Source: Paenibacillus peoriae KCTC 3763
GTDB taxonomy: Bacteria > Bacillota > Bacilli > Paenibacillales > Paenibacillaceae
Direction: 5' to 3'
Length of the DNA stretch: 64,000 nucleotides
Assembly (NCBI RefSeq): GCF_000236805.1
Contig: NZ_AGFX01000029.1
Span: 113,221 to 177,220, forward strand
In this document: positions 1 through 8,785 of the stretch, piece by piece
Layout: the number at the start of each line of letters is the position of its first letter
Numbering within the stretch: the stretch's first letter is position 1
Position numbers and translations under genes: made by a program
Notes under the pieces: model-generated
The model's input: the letters and a program-made list of their open reading frames with translations, nothing else
Database searches by the model: none
Told to the model about the DNA's origin: nothing

Positions 1-542
1 CGCCACGCCTGCTGACACTGTGCGGGGGTGACAAGCGGCTGATGCGGCTGGCCGCTATGTTCCAGTTCACGTACATAGGCGCACCCTGCATTTATTACGG
101 TGATGAAATCGGCCTGGATGGAGAGGCTGATCCAGGCTGCCGCAAGTGCATGGAGTGGGACAACGATAAGCAGGATCATGAGCTATTCGATTTTTACCGC
201 AAGCTAATTGCGCTTCGGAAGGCGCATCCAGCCCTCCGTGCTAAGGGAAGCCTTACTTTTCTGGAGGCACAGCCGAAAAGCACGTCCCTCGCCTACGAAC
301 GCCGGAGCGAGGAAGAAGTGCTGCTTGTACTGCTCAACCGTTCCGGAGAAGATCATGCTTTTGAACTGGACATTCCCGAGCAGGAATGGCAATTAGCCTT
401 TGGTGAAAGCGAGTGGTCCACAGGAGCGAAAGGCTTAAAGGCCGAGCTTCAACCCTACGGCTACGCCGTGCTGAAGGCAGTACCTGTCCGGTCAGTGAAG
501 CCTGCGCAAAAAGAAGAGGACACAGCCGAAAGTAAGGCATAA
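1..542 (+). CDS. GH13 alpha-amylase family enzyme (neopullulanase/cyclomaltodextrinase-like), 3' part only
   Basis: The gene enters from the left edge, so its start and catalytic nucleophile lie outside the window. The frame is open from base 3 and reads through PRLLTLCGGD, which normally follows the conserved Asn-His-Asp of region IV. It continues into GAPCIYYGDEIGLDG, a hallmark of the end of the GH13 barrel in neopullulanase and maltogenic amylase types. A beta-sandwich C-terminal domain follows (roughly the last 90 residues), then a charged Lys/Glu tail ending at TAA 540-542. The family hydrolyses alpha-1,4 and sometimes alpha-1,6 bonds in maltodextrins. No secretion signal can be judged. 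The second GH13 gene at 2658-4358 suggests local maltodextrin use. Family certain; exact specificity not. Confidence 0.9.
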   Translation, partial: PRLLTLCGGDKRLMRLAAMFQFTYIGAPCIYYGDEIGLDGEADPGCRKCMEWDNDKQDHELFDFYRKLIALRKAHPALRAKGSLTFLEAQPKSTSLAYERRSEEEVLLVLLNRSGEDHAFELDIPEQEWQLAFGESEWSTGAKGLKAELQPYGYAVLKAVPVRSVKPAQKEEDTAESKA

Positions 543-602
543 AAAAAGCCTATGCAGGTCCATACTGGCTGGAATATCGTACGAGCACGGCCATAACAAA
601 GT

Positions 603-650
603 AAGACCATCAAGAGCAGATCAGGGAACCTGTCCATCCTGGTGGTCTTT
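603..650 (+). terminator. possible terminator after the amylase gene
   Basis: Arms AAGACCA (603-609) and TGGTCTT (643-649) can pair with a long loop, followed by only a short T run. Weak but correctly placed after the amylase stop. Confidence 0.35.
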
Positions 651-684
651 GTGCGTTAATGATGAAGCTTTTGCATAAAACGGG

Positions 685-837
685 TCACTTATTATTAACA
701 TCTGTTCTTACTACCCCGACATCAGAAGCATTGATAGAAATCGGGTTGCCGCCTTGTCCTGTCTGAGCTGAAGAAGATTGTCTGACGTCTACTGAAATTT
801 TTTTATTTTTAAATCCACTTCTTCTCTTTCTTCCCAA
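685..837 (-). CDS. small basic protein of unknown function (50 aa)
   Basis: I do not recognise this protein. The start is set by an excellent ribosome binding site, AAGGAGG, eight bases before a TTG codon at 837-835; the longer open frame upstream lacks such a site. The product begins GRKRRSGFKNKK, strongly basic, and continues into a Ser/Gln/Gly/Asn-rich stretch ending in DVNNK, with no membrane segment and no signal peptide. It is transcribed divergently from the small gene at 1082, which also begins with a basic stretch. Both upstream regions carry the sequence GCATATGCT. A spore-associated role is possible but unproven. Confidence 0.6.
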   Translation of the reverse strand: MGRKRRSGFKNKKISVDVRQSSSAQTGQGGNPISINASDVGVVRTDVNNK

Positions 838-1081
838 AAGAATTACCTCCTTACATATACGTGATCTCTTCAAACCTCTCAGTTGCGATTCGTTACTGAA
901 GAGATATGCTATATGCATATGCTAGAGTAGCAAAGCTTGTATCGGCGAATAGTAGATCATAGAGAAAAGAGGCTGATGTGAATTTAGACAAATTTAGTTC
1001 ACTGGATACGTTAGTTCATTCAATCTAGGATACTCTCAACTGCATATGCTAAACAATCAGGAGAAAAGGAGGGAACAACAT

Positions 1082-1426
1082 ATGAAAACAAGAAGCTCAT
1101 CACTGAAAAAGAAAGCAGCCGCGGGTAAGGGCAGAAAAGTAACCCTTGGCCCAACGAAAGCCCGCGTTACTCAAGACCTCGGCAACGGATTTTTGCGCGA
1201 TCAATTCAGCCCATTTACCGTGGGTCCCAACAGCTTTATCACCATAACTTTTACTGCAGGGTCCGGCAGGGTCGTCATCAATGCAGGTTGGTTCATTAGC
1301 GGTTCGACTTCGGCATGGCCCACTAACAGCTACCCGGTTACGGACACGCAATGGAGATTGATTATCCAGAATTCAACGAATGTCACTAGAACGGTCGTTC
1401 CGTATCTGATTACCAAAACACGGTAA
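1082..1426 (+). CDS. small beta-rich protein of unknown function (114 aa)
   Basis: The ATG at 1082 is preceded by AAAAGGAGGG at normal spacing; an in-frame codon at 1046 has no such site. The first 20 residues are very basic (KTRSSSLKKKAAAGKGRK). The remaining ~90 residues are rich in Val, Thr, Ser and aromatic residues, with motifs such as QFSPFTVGPNSFITITF, which suggests an all-beta fold. There is no signal peptide, membrane segment or cysteine. A CATATGCTA sequence at 1043-1051 resembles the -10 element of the mother-cell sporulation sigma factor SigK (CATANNNTA), but no convincing -35 was found. A strong terminator follows. Function unknown. Confidence 0.7.
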   Translation: MKTRSSSLKKKAAAGKGRKVTLGPTKARVTQDLGNGFLRDQFSPFTVGPNSFITITFTAGSGRVVINAGWFISGSTSAWPTNSYPVTDTQWRLIIQNSTNVTRTVVPYLITKTR

Positions 1427-1458
1427 TTCGCACAAAAAGCGAGTGTTCCCATCCATAT

Positions 1459-1496
1459 AAAAAACCGCTTCAAGGGAAGCTTTGAAGCGGTTTTTT
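1459..1496 (+). terminator. intrinsic terminator
   Basis: AACCGCTTCAA and TTGAAGCGGTT form a stem around a short loop and are followed by TTTTTT. It ends the 1082-1426 transcript. Confidence 0.9.
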
Positions 1497-1744
1497 CTGC
1501 TCTATCTGAGCCAGTACTTGGCGGGCCATTCAGTTATTTTCTCATTAGCCTCTGCCTTCCGTTCCTTCAAATATGTAAGATATCACTGAGCTGTTTGTAT
1601 CCCTTTGTGTTTTTTGGCCAAAAGCCGTGTTCGTCCTTGGTTGAGAGCATCTTTGCATAAACAGGCGTGGTATTGCAGACGCTATGAAAATATGCCAAGA
1701 CATATACACCTTGCCCAAACGGGACGGAAAGCGGAGGAACTTAC

Positions 1745-2542
1745 ATGAAGCGAATATTGGCCTTGTGGCTATGCGTTGCGGTTATGGGGATGTTAGCAGT
1801 TACGGGTGAACCCCTGCTCGCTGCTCAAGCTGTTGACGGACAGCCTTATCATTTTGGGTTTAAAAAAAGTAAGGGAGGTGAGCTGCCTTCTATCGCACAA
1901 GAGGGCTTTATGCATCTGGTTGAAAGACAAGGTGGCATCTTTCTGGGGGATACTACGAAAAAAGAATTATTTCTCACGTTCGACAACGGCTATGAGAATG
2001 GATACACGCCGAAGGTGCTGGATGTTTTAAAGGCCAAAAAGGTGCCAGCCGCCTTCTTTGTAACCGGGCATTTTGTAAAGGACCAGCCAGCTTTGATGCG
2101 CCGTATGGCGAGTGAGGGCCATATTATCGGCAATCATTCATGGAGCCATCCTGATATGAGCACCATTTCTCCAGCAGAGATTCGGTCCGAGCTGGATCGG
2201 GTACGAAATGCATCGGCAGAGCTAACCGGACAAAAGGAAATGAAATACGTGCGGCCGCCTCGCGGCATTTTCAGCGAAAAGGCATTAGCCTTTTGTCGAG
2301 AAGCCGGATATACGAGCGTATTTTGGTCTGTGGCTTACAAGGACTGGGACACGAATATCCAGCAAGGAGCAGACTATGCCTATCAGCAGGTCATGCGTCA
2401 GCTCCACCCCGGAGCAGTCATTCTGCTCCATTCTGTATCCAAGGACAATGCCGAGGCCTTAGGTTCGATTATCGACGATGCTCGCAAGCAAGGCTATGAA
2501 TTCAAAAGCCTGGACGACCTTAAGGTTAAGCATTACCACTAA
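1745..2542 (+). CDS. pdaA: polysaccharide deacetylase, PdaA type (muramic delta-lactam formation in spore cortex)
   Basis: A 265-residue protein with an N-terminal signal or anchor (about residues 1-26) and one NodB-homology domain. Motif 1 is TFDNGYENGYT with D80; Asn after the Asp is the arrangement typical of PdaA rather than ordinary chitin deacetylases. Motif 2 is HSWSHPD (H131, H135), motif 3 RPPRG, and the late motif is LLHSVSKDN. In Bacillus, PdaA N-deacetylates muramic acid in peptidoglycan so that the spore-cortex delta-lactam can form and the spore can germinate. Its length matches the family (about 263 aa). The start has GCGGAGG seven bases upstream. It stands alone between two terminators; 1497-1744 holds no other gene. 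Confidence 0.92.
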   Translation: MKRILALWLCVAVMGMLAVTGEPLLAAQAVDGQPYHFGFKKSKGGELPSIAQEGFMHLVERQGGIFLGDTTKKELFLTFDNGYENGYTPKVLDVLKAKKVPAAFFVTGHFVKDQPALMRRMASEGHIIGNHSWSHPDMSTISPAEIRSELDRVRNASAELTGQKEMKYVRPPRGIFSEKALAFCREAGYTSVFWSVAYKDWDTNIQQGADYAYQQVMRQLHPGAVILLHSVSKDNAEALGSIIDDARKQGYEFKSLDDLKVKHYH

Positions 2543-2579
2543 AGCTGAAGTTGAATTTAACCAGTCGTTAAATGTTATC

Positions 2580-2626
2580 AGCCCGATCCACTTGTGCCTA
2601 CGGCAGGCCGTGTGAATCGGGCTTTT
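2580..2626 (+). terminator. intrinsic terminator after pdaA
   Basis: AGCCCGAT pairs with ATCGGGCT around a GC-rich loop, followed by TTTTT. The convergent alpha-glucosidase gene ends 32 bases further on. Confidence 0.85.
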
Positions 2627-2657
2627 TTGGTGAGTAAAGAACGCTAGAGATTCGATG

Positions 2658-4358
2658 CTATTTTAAAATTAGCTTATACACCCTTGCTTCATAAGGGCGC
2701 AGCTTCAAATGATGTAAATTCTCCCCTTGTGCCGGTTCGTAGTTGGACAGCAGCAGTTCCGCTTTGGCAGCAGCGTATCCATCTTCCTCGGGCCAGTGGA
2801 ACACCGGATTACGGTCAAAGAAATTCAGAATGACCAGCAGATGCTCCTGTCCCAGCATACGGGTGAATACATACAGCTCTGTATCAAGTGGCAGCAGCAG
2901 CTTATATTCACCATAAACAATGACCTCATGCTGTTTGCGCAGAGCAATCAGCTTACGGTAATAGTGAAAAATCGAATCCGGGTTCCTTCTCTCCGTCTCC
3001 GCGTTGATGTACGTATAGTTATCGTTCATTTTCATCCATGGCTCTCCGTCGGTAAAACCCGCTGCATACCCATCATTCCACTGCATAGGAGTACGTGCAT
3101 TATCCCGACTTTTTCTCCAAATCGCAGCCATAATCTTTTCCTCCGGTTCGCCTATCTTCCGTTGCTGCTCATAATAATTTAACGTCTCCACATCCCGGTA
3201 ATCATCAATCGACGGGTATGCGATATTGGTCATGCCAATTTCCTCACCCTGATAAATATAAGGCGTACCTTCGAGCATATGTGTGAAGGTTGCCAGCATT
3301 TTGGCAGACTCCACACGGTACTGCCCATCATCCCCAAATCGTGACAGGGCACGCGGCTGATCATGATTGTTCAAATAATTGGCGTTCCATCCTTCCAGAT
3401 GAAGCACAGTCTGCCAATGGCTCATAATTTGTTTCAGCTCCACCAGTGTCCACGGCTTGAATTTCCATTTTTCAGTCCCTTGCCCTTCGGCATCGACAAA
3501 CATATGCTCAAACTGGAAAACCATATTCAGCTCATGCCGCTGGTCACCTACATAATCAAGCGCCTGCTCCGGGCCCAGACCGGAGGTTTCACCGACGGTC
3601 ATTAAGGGATAGCGCATCAGCACTTTTTCATTCAGCATGCGCAAAAGATCATGTACCTGCTCCAAATTGGAAAAAAGCTGATAGGCTCGCACCAATGTTC
3701 TTTTATCGGGATTATCAGCATCCGGCAATCCTTCGGCTTTGACAATATGGGCAATCGCGTCAAAACGAAAACCATCGATCCCCTTTTTTAGCCACCATTC
3801 CACCATACGATAGAGCTCGCCTACCATCTCTTCATTTTCCCAGTTTAAATCCGGTTGGTGCTCGGAATATAGATGCATGTAATATTCGTCCGTAAGCTTG
3901 TCATATTTCCACACAGAACCGGAAAAATACGATTCCCAGTTGTTCGGATATCCGCCATTTTTGCCTGTTCGCCATATGTAGTAATCCCGCTTCGGATTAT
4001 CCCTGGATGAGCGTGATTCCGTAAACCATGGATGTTCATCTGATGTGTGGTTTAATACCAGATCCATCATGATTTTGATGCCTCGTTCATGCGCCTTGTG
4101 CAGGAGCTCATCAAAGTCATCCATCGTTCCGAACTCATCCATAATGGCATAATAATCACTAATATCGTAGCCGTTATCATGATTGGGCGATTTGTACACC
4201 GGACAAATCCAGATCACATCAATACCCAGCTCACACAGATAATCCAGTCTGGACTGGATCCCCCGCAAATCTCCTTTTCCGTCTCCATCAGAATCCTGAA
4301 AGCTGATGGGATATATCTGATATACCACAGCTTCCTTCCACCATATTTTTTTAAGCAT
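2658..4358 (-). CDS. GH13 alpha-glucosidase / oligo-1,6-glucosidase family (MalL-like)
   Basis: A 566-residue cytoplasmic enzyme with no signal peptide. The N-terminus YQIYPISFQDSDGDGKGDL is typical of the GH13 alpha-glucosidase, isomaltase and trehalose-6-phosphate hydrolase group. The catalytic triad is visible: nucleophile D200 in DGFRFDA, acid/base E257 in VGETSG, and D333 in NHDQPR. Ala201 follows the nucleophile. In this subfamily Val there goes with alpha-1,6 preference, and Ala or Thr with alpha-1,4 preference, so a maltase-like specificity is inferred. The start ATG has AGGAGG six bases upstream. It is monocistronic, with no phosphotransferase gene nearby, which argues against a trehalose-6-phosphate hydrolase. 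Confidence 0.93.
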   Translation of the reverse strand: MLKKIWWKEAVVYQIYPISFQDSDGDGKGDLRGIQSRLDYLCELGIDVIWICPVYKSPNHDNGYDISDYYAIMDEFGTMDDFDELLHKAHERGIKIMMDLVLNHTSDEHPWFTESRSSRDNPKRDYYIWRTGKNGGYPNNWESYFSGSVWKYDKLTDEYYMHLYSEHQPDLNWENEEMVGELYRMVEWWLKKGIDGFRFDAIAHIVKAEGLPDADNPDKRTLVRAYQLFSNLEQVHDLLRMLNEKVLMRYPLMTVGETSGLGPEQALDYVGDQRHELNMVFQFEHMFVDAEGQGTEKWKFKPWTLVELKQIMSHWQTVLHLEGWNANYLNNHDQPRALSRFGDDGQYRVESAKMLATFTHMLEGTPYIYQGEEIGMTNIAYPSIDDYRDVETLNYYEQQRKIGEPEEKIMAAIWRKSRDNARTPMQWNDGYAAGFTDGEPWMKMNDNYTYINAETERRNPDSIFHYYRKLIALRKQHEVIVYGEYKLLLPLDTELYVFTRMLGQEHLLVILNFFDRNPVFHWPEEDGYAAAKAELLLSNYEPAQGENLHHLKLRPYEARVYKLILK

Positions 4359-4489
4359 GTTTCCCTCCTGTAGCTTCTCTGTACATCCAATAGCTTATGC
4401 TGTTAACATACATGCAATACCAGATGGCGAATCGTTATTTAGATGAATAAGATCAGCGATGCCATCCTTAAATCAAAGGAGGAATTCAT

Positions 4490-5581
4490 GTGAATTATCG
4501 ATCCAGGAAGCCCAGAAATCTGATTGTAGAGTCTGCTGTAATCCCGCCAAATATCCATGTGGATGTGGAGTCAGCCACCGAAGGGGGAACCCGCCGCCTG
4601 ATGCTTAGCGATAACCCGGAGACACTTACCCATGTGACTGTACCTACCGAGCAAGCCACCCTGTGGCATGATGTGGTTCGTACCACAACCCGAACGGTCA
4701 AGCACCGCATTTTCGGCTGGCATTACAACAAAATCGGAGGCCCCGTTAAGCTAGGCATCACGGTGGAGAACAAAAATCATGCTGTGCTGGAAGTACGTCA
4801 TATGGAACGCGCTCTTGAGATTGCGCCTGAGGATGGCAACTGGATTATAGATGTCGGGCAATCCATTGCCAAAAGCTGCTTGGCGGGTACGATGAAACGT
4901 CGGAAGCCCGTTGACCGTCATAAATTCGGCAGAGGCACCGCCCTGTTGGAGGAATTCGAGCTGCCCGAAGGATCGCTGGCCGGGTTCACTTATGACTTCA
5001 CCGTGGAATATGGCGAAGGCCACGGTACGCTGGACTACGTCATTCGCACTGTGGTCAGCAAGGACACACAGGTCGACTTGCGCCAGATTCATACGGATGC
5101 GCTTCCTCCCGTACCTCCACCGCAGGCGCATCCACGGGGGGTATGGTCCTTTTCCGAAACGAATGCGCGGATGCCGACATACGTGGTAGGGCAAAGCGCC
5201 AATTATCGGGCGTGTGCCACTAAAAAACTGAACGGTGAGACTCCTGCCGATCTGCTGTTTACCGGGGCACGCAGCGAGCTGGGCCCTGCGCTGGACAACC
5301 GCGGACAATTCGGCACTATATACAACGCGACCATTCCCATCGTTAATAACAGTGACGAGGTACGTACCGTGCGGATTTATGCGAATCCACGCGGAGGTGC
5401 ATTCGCCGGGTCTGTACGCATAGACAATCGTGTATATGGCATTCCTCTGCTGCAAGATAATACCAAGGTATGCCGATTGGCTGATATCAGCGCTCCCCCC
5501 GGCAGGTCCAGCTATGCTCTCAGTTTCATGGTCGCAGGCAGTGCAACTACGCCGCTAGGTCTGTACGTTATCACGCTATAG
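4490..5581 (+). CDS. conserved-looking hypothetical protein (363 aa)
   Basis: I do not recognise a family. The start is GTG at 4490 with AAAGGAGG seven bases upstream; the ATG two bases earlier is followed at once by a stop. The protein has no signal peptide or membrane segment. Its N-terminus is basic (NYRSRKPRN). The rest is rich in Val, Thr and Arg, with long alternating hydrophobic stretches that suggest beta structure, and a proline-rich hinge near residue 205 (LPPVPPPQAHP). It has few cysteines. It is monocistronic, divergent from the alpha-glucosidase and closed by a terminator. Codon use looks like that of its neighbours, so it is probably a resident gene. Confidence 0.8.
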   Translation: MNYRSRKPRNLIVESAVIPPNIHVDVESATEGGTRRLMLSDNPETLTHVTVPTEQATLWHDVVRTTTRTVKHRIFGWHYNKIGGPVKLGITVENKNHAVLEVRHMERALEIAPEDGNWIIDVGQSIAKSCLAGTMKRRKPVDRHKFGRGTALLEEFELPEGSLAGFTYDFTVEYGEGHGTLDYVIRTVVSKDTQVDLRQIHTDALPPVPPPQAHPRGVWSFSETNARMPTYVVGQSANYRACATKKLNGETPADLLFTGARSELGPALDNRGQFGTIYNATIPIVNNSDEVRTVRIYANPRGGAFAGSVRIDNRVYGIPLLQDNTKVCRLADISAPPGRSSYALSFMVAGSATTPLGLYVITL

Positions 5582-5613
5582 TTATACTCATGATGACTGC
5601 TTCGTCATTAGCG

Positions 5614-5665
5614 TAAAAAAAAGCGCGAGTTCAAGGGTTATTTTCCCCTATAACTCGTGCTTTTT
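5614..5665. terminator. bidirectional intrinsic terminator
   Basis: AAAAGCGCGAGTT pairs with AACTCGTGCTTTT across a loop, with an A run before and a T run after. It can serve the 4490-5581 gene and the convergent operon at 5738-8745. Confidence 0.85.
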
Positions 5666-5737
5666 GGATTATGCTCGCCCATTTGAGCAGGTTATGGATA
5701 GTTGTTCTTTAGTTGCCCAAACACACTTGATACCGCT

Positions 5738-6526
5738 CTATTTGAACCGTTGGACCTGCCTCGAAGGCATAATGGTCAACTCCGGAATGTTGACATGCTC
5801 CGGCTGCTCCAGTGCATAAAGGGCAGCTTCTGCAACATCATCGGGATGCAGCGGTAAAACGCTCGAAGCAAACGCCCGAATCTCCTGCTCGAGATATCCG
5901 GCCACCTGCGAAAATTCCGTCGCCACCGCCCCGGGGTGAATCGCAGTTACACGAATTCCTTGCGTACTGGTCTCCAAACGCAATGCGGAGGCTATGGCGC
6001 TAACGCCGTACTTGGTAGCGCTGTATAGTCCTCCTCCGGCAACCACTTCCTTCGCTGCAATAGAGGAGACAATGACAACATCCCCCTTGGCCTGTTCCCT
6101 CATTGGCTGAAGCCCATACTTCAGTGTCAGGACAAGACCGTGCACATTCGTCTTGTAAAGCTCCTCCCATCGTTCCAGGTCCACTTCTGCCAGTGGGCTT
6201 CGATACCCGAAGCCGGCATTGGCAACAATAATGTCAAGCCGTCCCCAGTGTTCAAGAATGGCATGGATCGCCTGCTGTACATCTTCAGCTTTTTGGATAT
6301 CGGCAGGTATTGCCATGACCTCGTACAATTCCTCTTGGTGCAAGTCGCGAACCAATTCGTCCAATCGCTCCTGACGGCGTGCCAATACAGCTACATATGC
6401 GCCTCGCTTTGCCAGTTTTCTTGCAATCGATGCCCCAATGCCGCTGCTTGCGCCTGTTACCAAAGCTACTTTACCGGCTAGGCTTTCCTTCCCTTTCCAG
6501 GATAAATCCAACTCATCCAATATCAT
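5738..6526 (-). CDS. short-chain dehydrogenase/reductase (SDR)
   Basis: A classical SDR of 262 residues. The Rossmann nucleotide-binding motif is TGASSGIG near residues 25-32, followed by NAG near residue 104, and catalytic Ser in VSSIAA with YSATK giving the Tyr-x-x-x-Lys pair. The Arg/Lys-rich AVLARRQ stretch after beta-2 suits NADP(H). Substrate unknown. It is the third gene of a minus-strand operon, 18 bases after the SMP-30-like gene, with GGGGAGGG before the ATG. The operon is probably controlled by the operator cluster at 8786-8842. Confidence 0.92.
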   Translation of the reverse strand: MILDELDLSWKGKESLAGKVALVTGASSGIGASIARKLAKRGAYVAVLARRQERLDELVRDLHQEELYEVMAIPADIQKAEDVQQAIHAILEHWGRLDIIVANAGFGYRSPLAEVDLERWEELYKTNVHGLVLTLKYGLQPMREQAKGDVVIVSSIAAKEVVAGGGLYSATKYGVSAIASALRLETSTQGIRVTAIHPGAVATEFSQVAGYLEQEIRAFASSVLPLHPDDVAEAALYALEQPEHVNIPELTIMPSRQVQRFK

Positions 6527-6544
6527 GTTAAACCCTCCCCAAGC

Positions 6545-7702
6545 TTATTTGGTTAAAAGCACGCGATGAACGCCCTGGCTGCCTCCAGGAGCTGTGCCTA
6601 TATATAAATATCCGTCATGGTTTACAGCCGTAGTTACGCCATAAAGCGAGCCTGCAGGATCATGCCAGCTTCCGATGAGTTTCCCCTGCGAATTAAGCTC
6701 CACAGCAAGCCCATGCTTCACAGGTGCGCTTGCACCGCTGAGCAGCGATTGAGGCAATTTGGCCATCATCCCAGCCAGCCACGGGCTTCCATGCATCTGA
6801 TCTACAAAGGGAATACGTGTCGTGAAGAGACCGACCCAGAAATGGCCTTGATCATCACGCGTAATGTTATCCGGAAAACCGGCGAGATTATCCGCAAAAA
6901 TATCCGAAGTCCCCTTCTTCGGCCCTTTGAGCCAGTATCTGGTCAATTGGTAGTGATACGACTCTGCCACAAGCACAAAATCTTCGTCCGCAGACAAGGC
7001 AACCCCGTTCGCAAAATAAAGGCCCTCCAACAGAACTGTCGTCTGCTTGGTCGCCGGATCATATTTCAGCAAACGTCCATGTGGCTTGTTCTCGGCGATT
7101 TCTTTGAAGGTCACTCTACCATAATTGGAGGTGTCAGAAAAATAAATAGTGCCATCTTTCGCAATATCTAGCTCATTGGCCAAATAGATCGGTGTGCCGT
7201 CGACTTGATCGGCCAACACTGTCACTTTCCCGGAAGGATCTACAGACAGCAGCCCCTTCTGGACATCCGTAACGATCAGATTTCCACTAGCGTCAAACAT
7301 AAGTCCATTGGGTGTTCCCTTGGTATCTGCATATAGCTGGGCCTTTTGCGGATTGCCCTTTCCATCAAAGGCAACCTTATAAATTTTCCCGTCGGAGTCT
7401 CCCGTATATAAAGTGCCTTCCTTGTCAAAGGTGATAAATTCCGGAAACTTAGGGGCATCTGTAACAAGCTCTGCGGAGCTGAGTTTGTTGTTTTGTTGCC
7501 ATGGACCCGCTTGTTCAAAAGAGGGGGCCGAAGGTGCAAGCCATTTTGCAGGCTGGACAGGGGAAGGGATGAGCATAAAAATAACCACTCCCAGAAAGAT
7601 TACCGCCAGCAGCGATAATCCGGTTCTGCGTACCCATTTACGCGGTTTCTTATTCTTTCTTCCTTGAGAATCTTTGATGGACAAATCAGGTTTACTGGAC
7701 AT
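6545..7702 (-). CDS. SMP-30/gluconolactonase or strictosidine synthase-like beta-propeller protein, membrane anchored
   Basis: A 385-residue protein. A basic stretch (KNKKPRKWVRR) is followed by one transmembrane segment at about residues 27-47 and no cleavage site, so the propeller should face outside. The rest shows repeated propeller blades, for example LYTGDSDGKIYKV, GNLIVTDVQKGLL and GTIYFSDTSNYGRV. YLANELDIAKDG and YFANGVALSADED correspond to metal-binding Asn positions in this superfamily. Family members hydrolyse lactones or esters; the substrate here is unknown. It sits 29 bases after the MDR reductase gene and 18 before the SDR gene, indicating cotranscription. The start has AGGAGG upstream. 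Confidence 0.85.
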   Translation of the reverse strand: MSSKPDLSIKDSQGRKNKKPRKWVRRTGLSLLAVIFLGVVIFMLIPSPVQPAKWLAPSAPSFEQAGPWQQNNKLSSAELVTDAPKFPEFITFDKEGTLYTGDSDGKIYKVAFDGKGNPQKAQLYADTKGTPNGLMFDASGNLIVTDVQKGLLSVDPSGKVTVLADQVDGTPIYLANELDIAKDGTIYFSDTSNYGRVTFKEIAENKPHGRLLKYDPATKQTTVLLEGLYFANGVALSADEDFVLVAESYHYQLTRYWLKGPKKGTSDIFADNLAGFPDNITRDDQGHFWVGLFTTRIPFVDQMHGSPWLAGMMAKLPQSLLSGASAPVKHGLAVELNSQGKLIGSWHDPAGSLYGVTTAVNHDGYLYIGTAPGGSQGVHRVLLTK

Positions 7703-7731
7703 AAGTGCCTCCTATGTGATGTGAATAATAT

Positions 7732-8745
7732 TTATATTTGAACGACGATTTTACCGAAATACTGTTTTCCTTCAGCCAAAAGTGCAAAGGCTTCACCGAT
7801 TCGGCTGAGCGGGAATACCCGGTCGATGACAGGATGTAGCTGATGGTGGGAAATGGCACGATTCATGTTTTCGAAATGTTCCCTGTTACCGACTTGACTG
7901 CCACGAATCGTCGCAGCCTTCTGCAAAATGCTGGTGACATCGAACTCAGGAATGGTCAAGCCCGATAAGAATCCGATCATGCTCACAGTCCCTCCGGTAC
8001 GAAGTGCATTGATGGATTGTGCCATTGTTGCCGCTCCCCCCACATCCAGGACATGGTCGACTCCGCCGCCTGTCATCTCCAGAGCCACCTTATCCCACTC
8101 GGGAACTTCCGAATAGTTGATTGTCTGCCATGCGCCGAGAGCTTTTGCCCGTTCCAGCTTGTCATTGCTGCTCGATGTGATAATTACCCGTGCTCCTGCC
8201 ATCAGAGAGAATTGAAGCCCAAAGATGGAGACACCGCCTGTTCCTTGCAAGAGCACCGTATCCCCCGCTCGCAGCCCGCCAGATTCCATCAGCATGCTCC
8301 ATGCGGTTAATGCCGCAATTGGCAAGGTGGAAGCCTCCTCCCAAGTAAGGTGATCCGGAATGGCGACGATCCCTTCTTCATGTAGAACGATATATTCAGC
8401 CGCCACTCCGCTGAGCGGGCCTCCCAGACTGTCCTTTAATACCTCCGCTCTCGTGCTCCCGCCAATGAATTTCTGTTGTAAATTTCCCGCTACCCTTTGT
8501 CCAATCTGAAATTTTGTCACTCCTTCGCCCACAGCTACAATTTCACCCGCTCCATCGGATAACGGAATGAAGGGAAATTGAATGCCGATCGGCATTACTC
8601 CATTAAGTATTACCAAATCTCGATAATTAAGAGACGCTGCCCTTATGCGGATCAGAACCTCCAGCCGTCCCGGCACCGGTATGTCGAGTTCCGTCAAGGT
8701 TAATTCTTCAAAGCCAAAACTGTTTTTCAGTTGCACTGCTTTCAT
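7732..8745 (-). CDS. MDR-superfamily zinc-free alcohol dehydrogenase / quinone oxidoreductase
   Basis: A 337-residue medium-chain reductase. The GroES-like N-terminal half contains SLNYRDLVILNG in place of the catalytic-zinc cysteine region, so it is the zinc-free quinone-reductase type. The coenzyme fold follows, with LLQGTGGVSIFGLQ near residue 165 and a C-terminal catalytic-fold return ending GKIVVQI. It should use NAD(P)H to reduce enones or quinones, or act on an alcohol; substrate unknown. It is the first gene of the operon, with AGGGAGG before the ATG. The upstream region holds three regularly spaced palindromes over TATAAT-like boxes, so the operon is probably repressed until an inducer appears. 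Confidence 0.9.
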   Translation of the reverse strand: MKAVQLKNSFGFEELTLTELDIPVPGRLEVLIRIRAASLNYRDLVILNGVMPIGIQFPFIPLSDGAGEIVAVGEGVTKFQIGQRVAGNLQQKFIGGSTRAEVLKDSLGGPLSGVAAEYIVLHEEGIVAIPDHLTWEEASTLPIAALTAWSMLMESGGLRAGDTVLLQGTGGVSIFGLQFSLMAGARVIITSSSNDKLERAKALGAWQTINYSEVPEWDKVALEMTGGGVDHVLDVGGAATMAQSINALRTGGTVSMIGFLSGLTIPEFDVTSILQKAATIRGSQVGNREHFENMNRAISHHQLHPVIDRVFPLSRIGEAFALLAEGKQYFGKIVVQI

Positions 8746-8785
8746 TTTGGTTGTCCTCCCTGCAATATTAAATTTTTTATCTATT

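Noticed and set aside
1654-1659. TGCATA resembling a SigG -35 box upstream of pdaA
   Set aside because: No matching -10 element at an acceptable distance could be found, although SigG control would fit the family.
4751-5455. 234-codon minus-strand frame
   Set aside because: Fully antisense to the 363-codon gene, without a binding site, and with a composition typical of a shadow frame.
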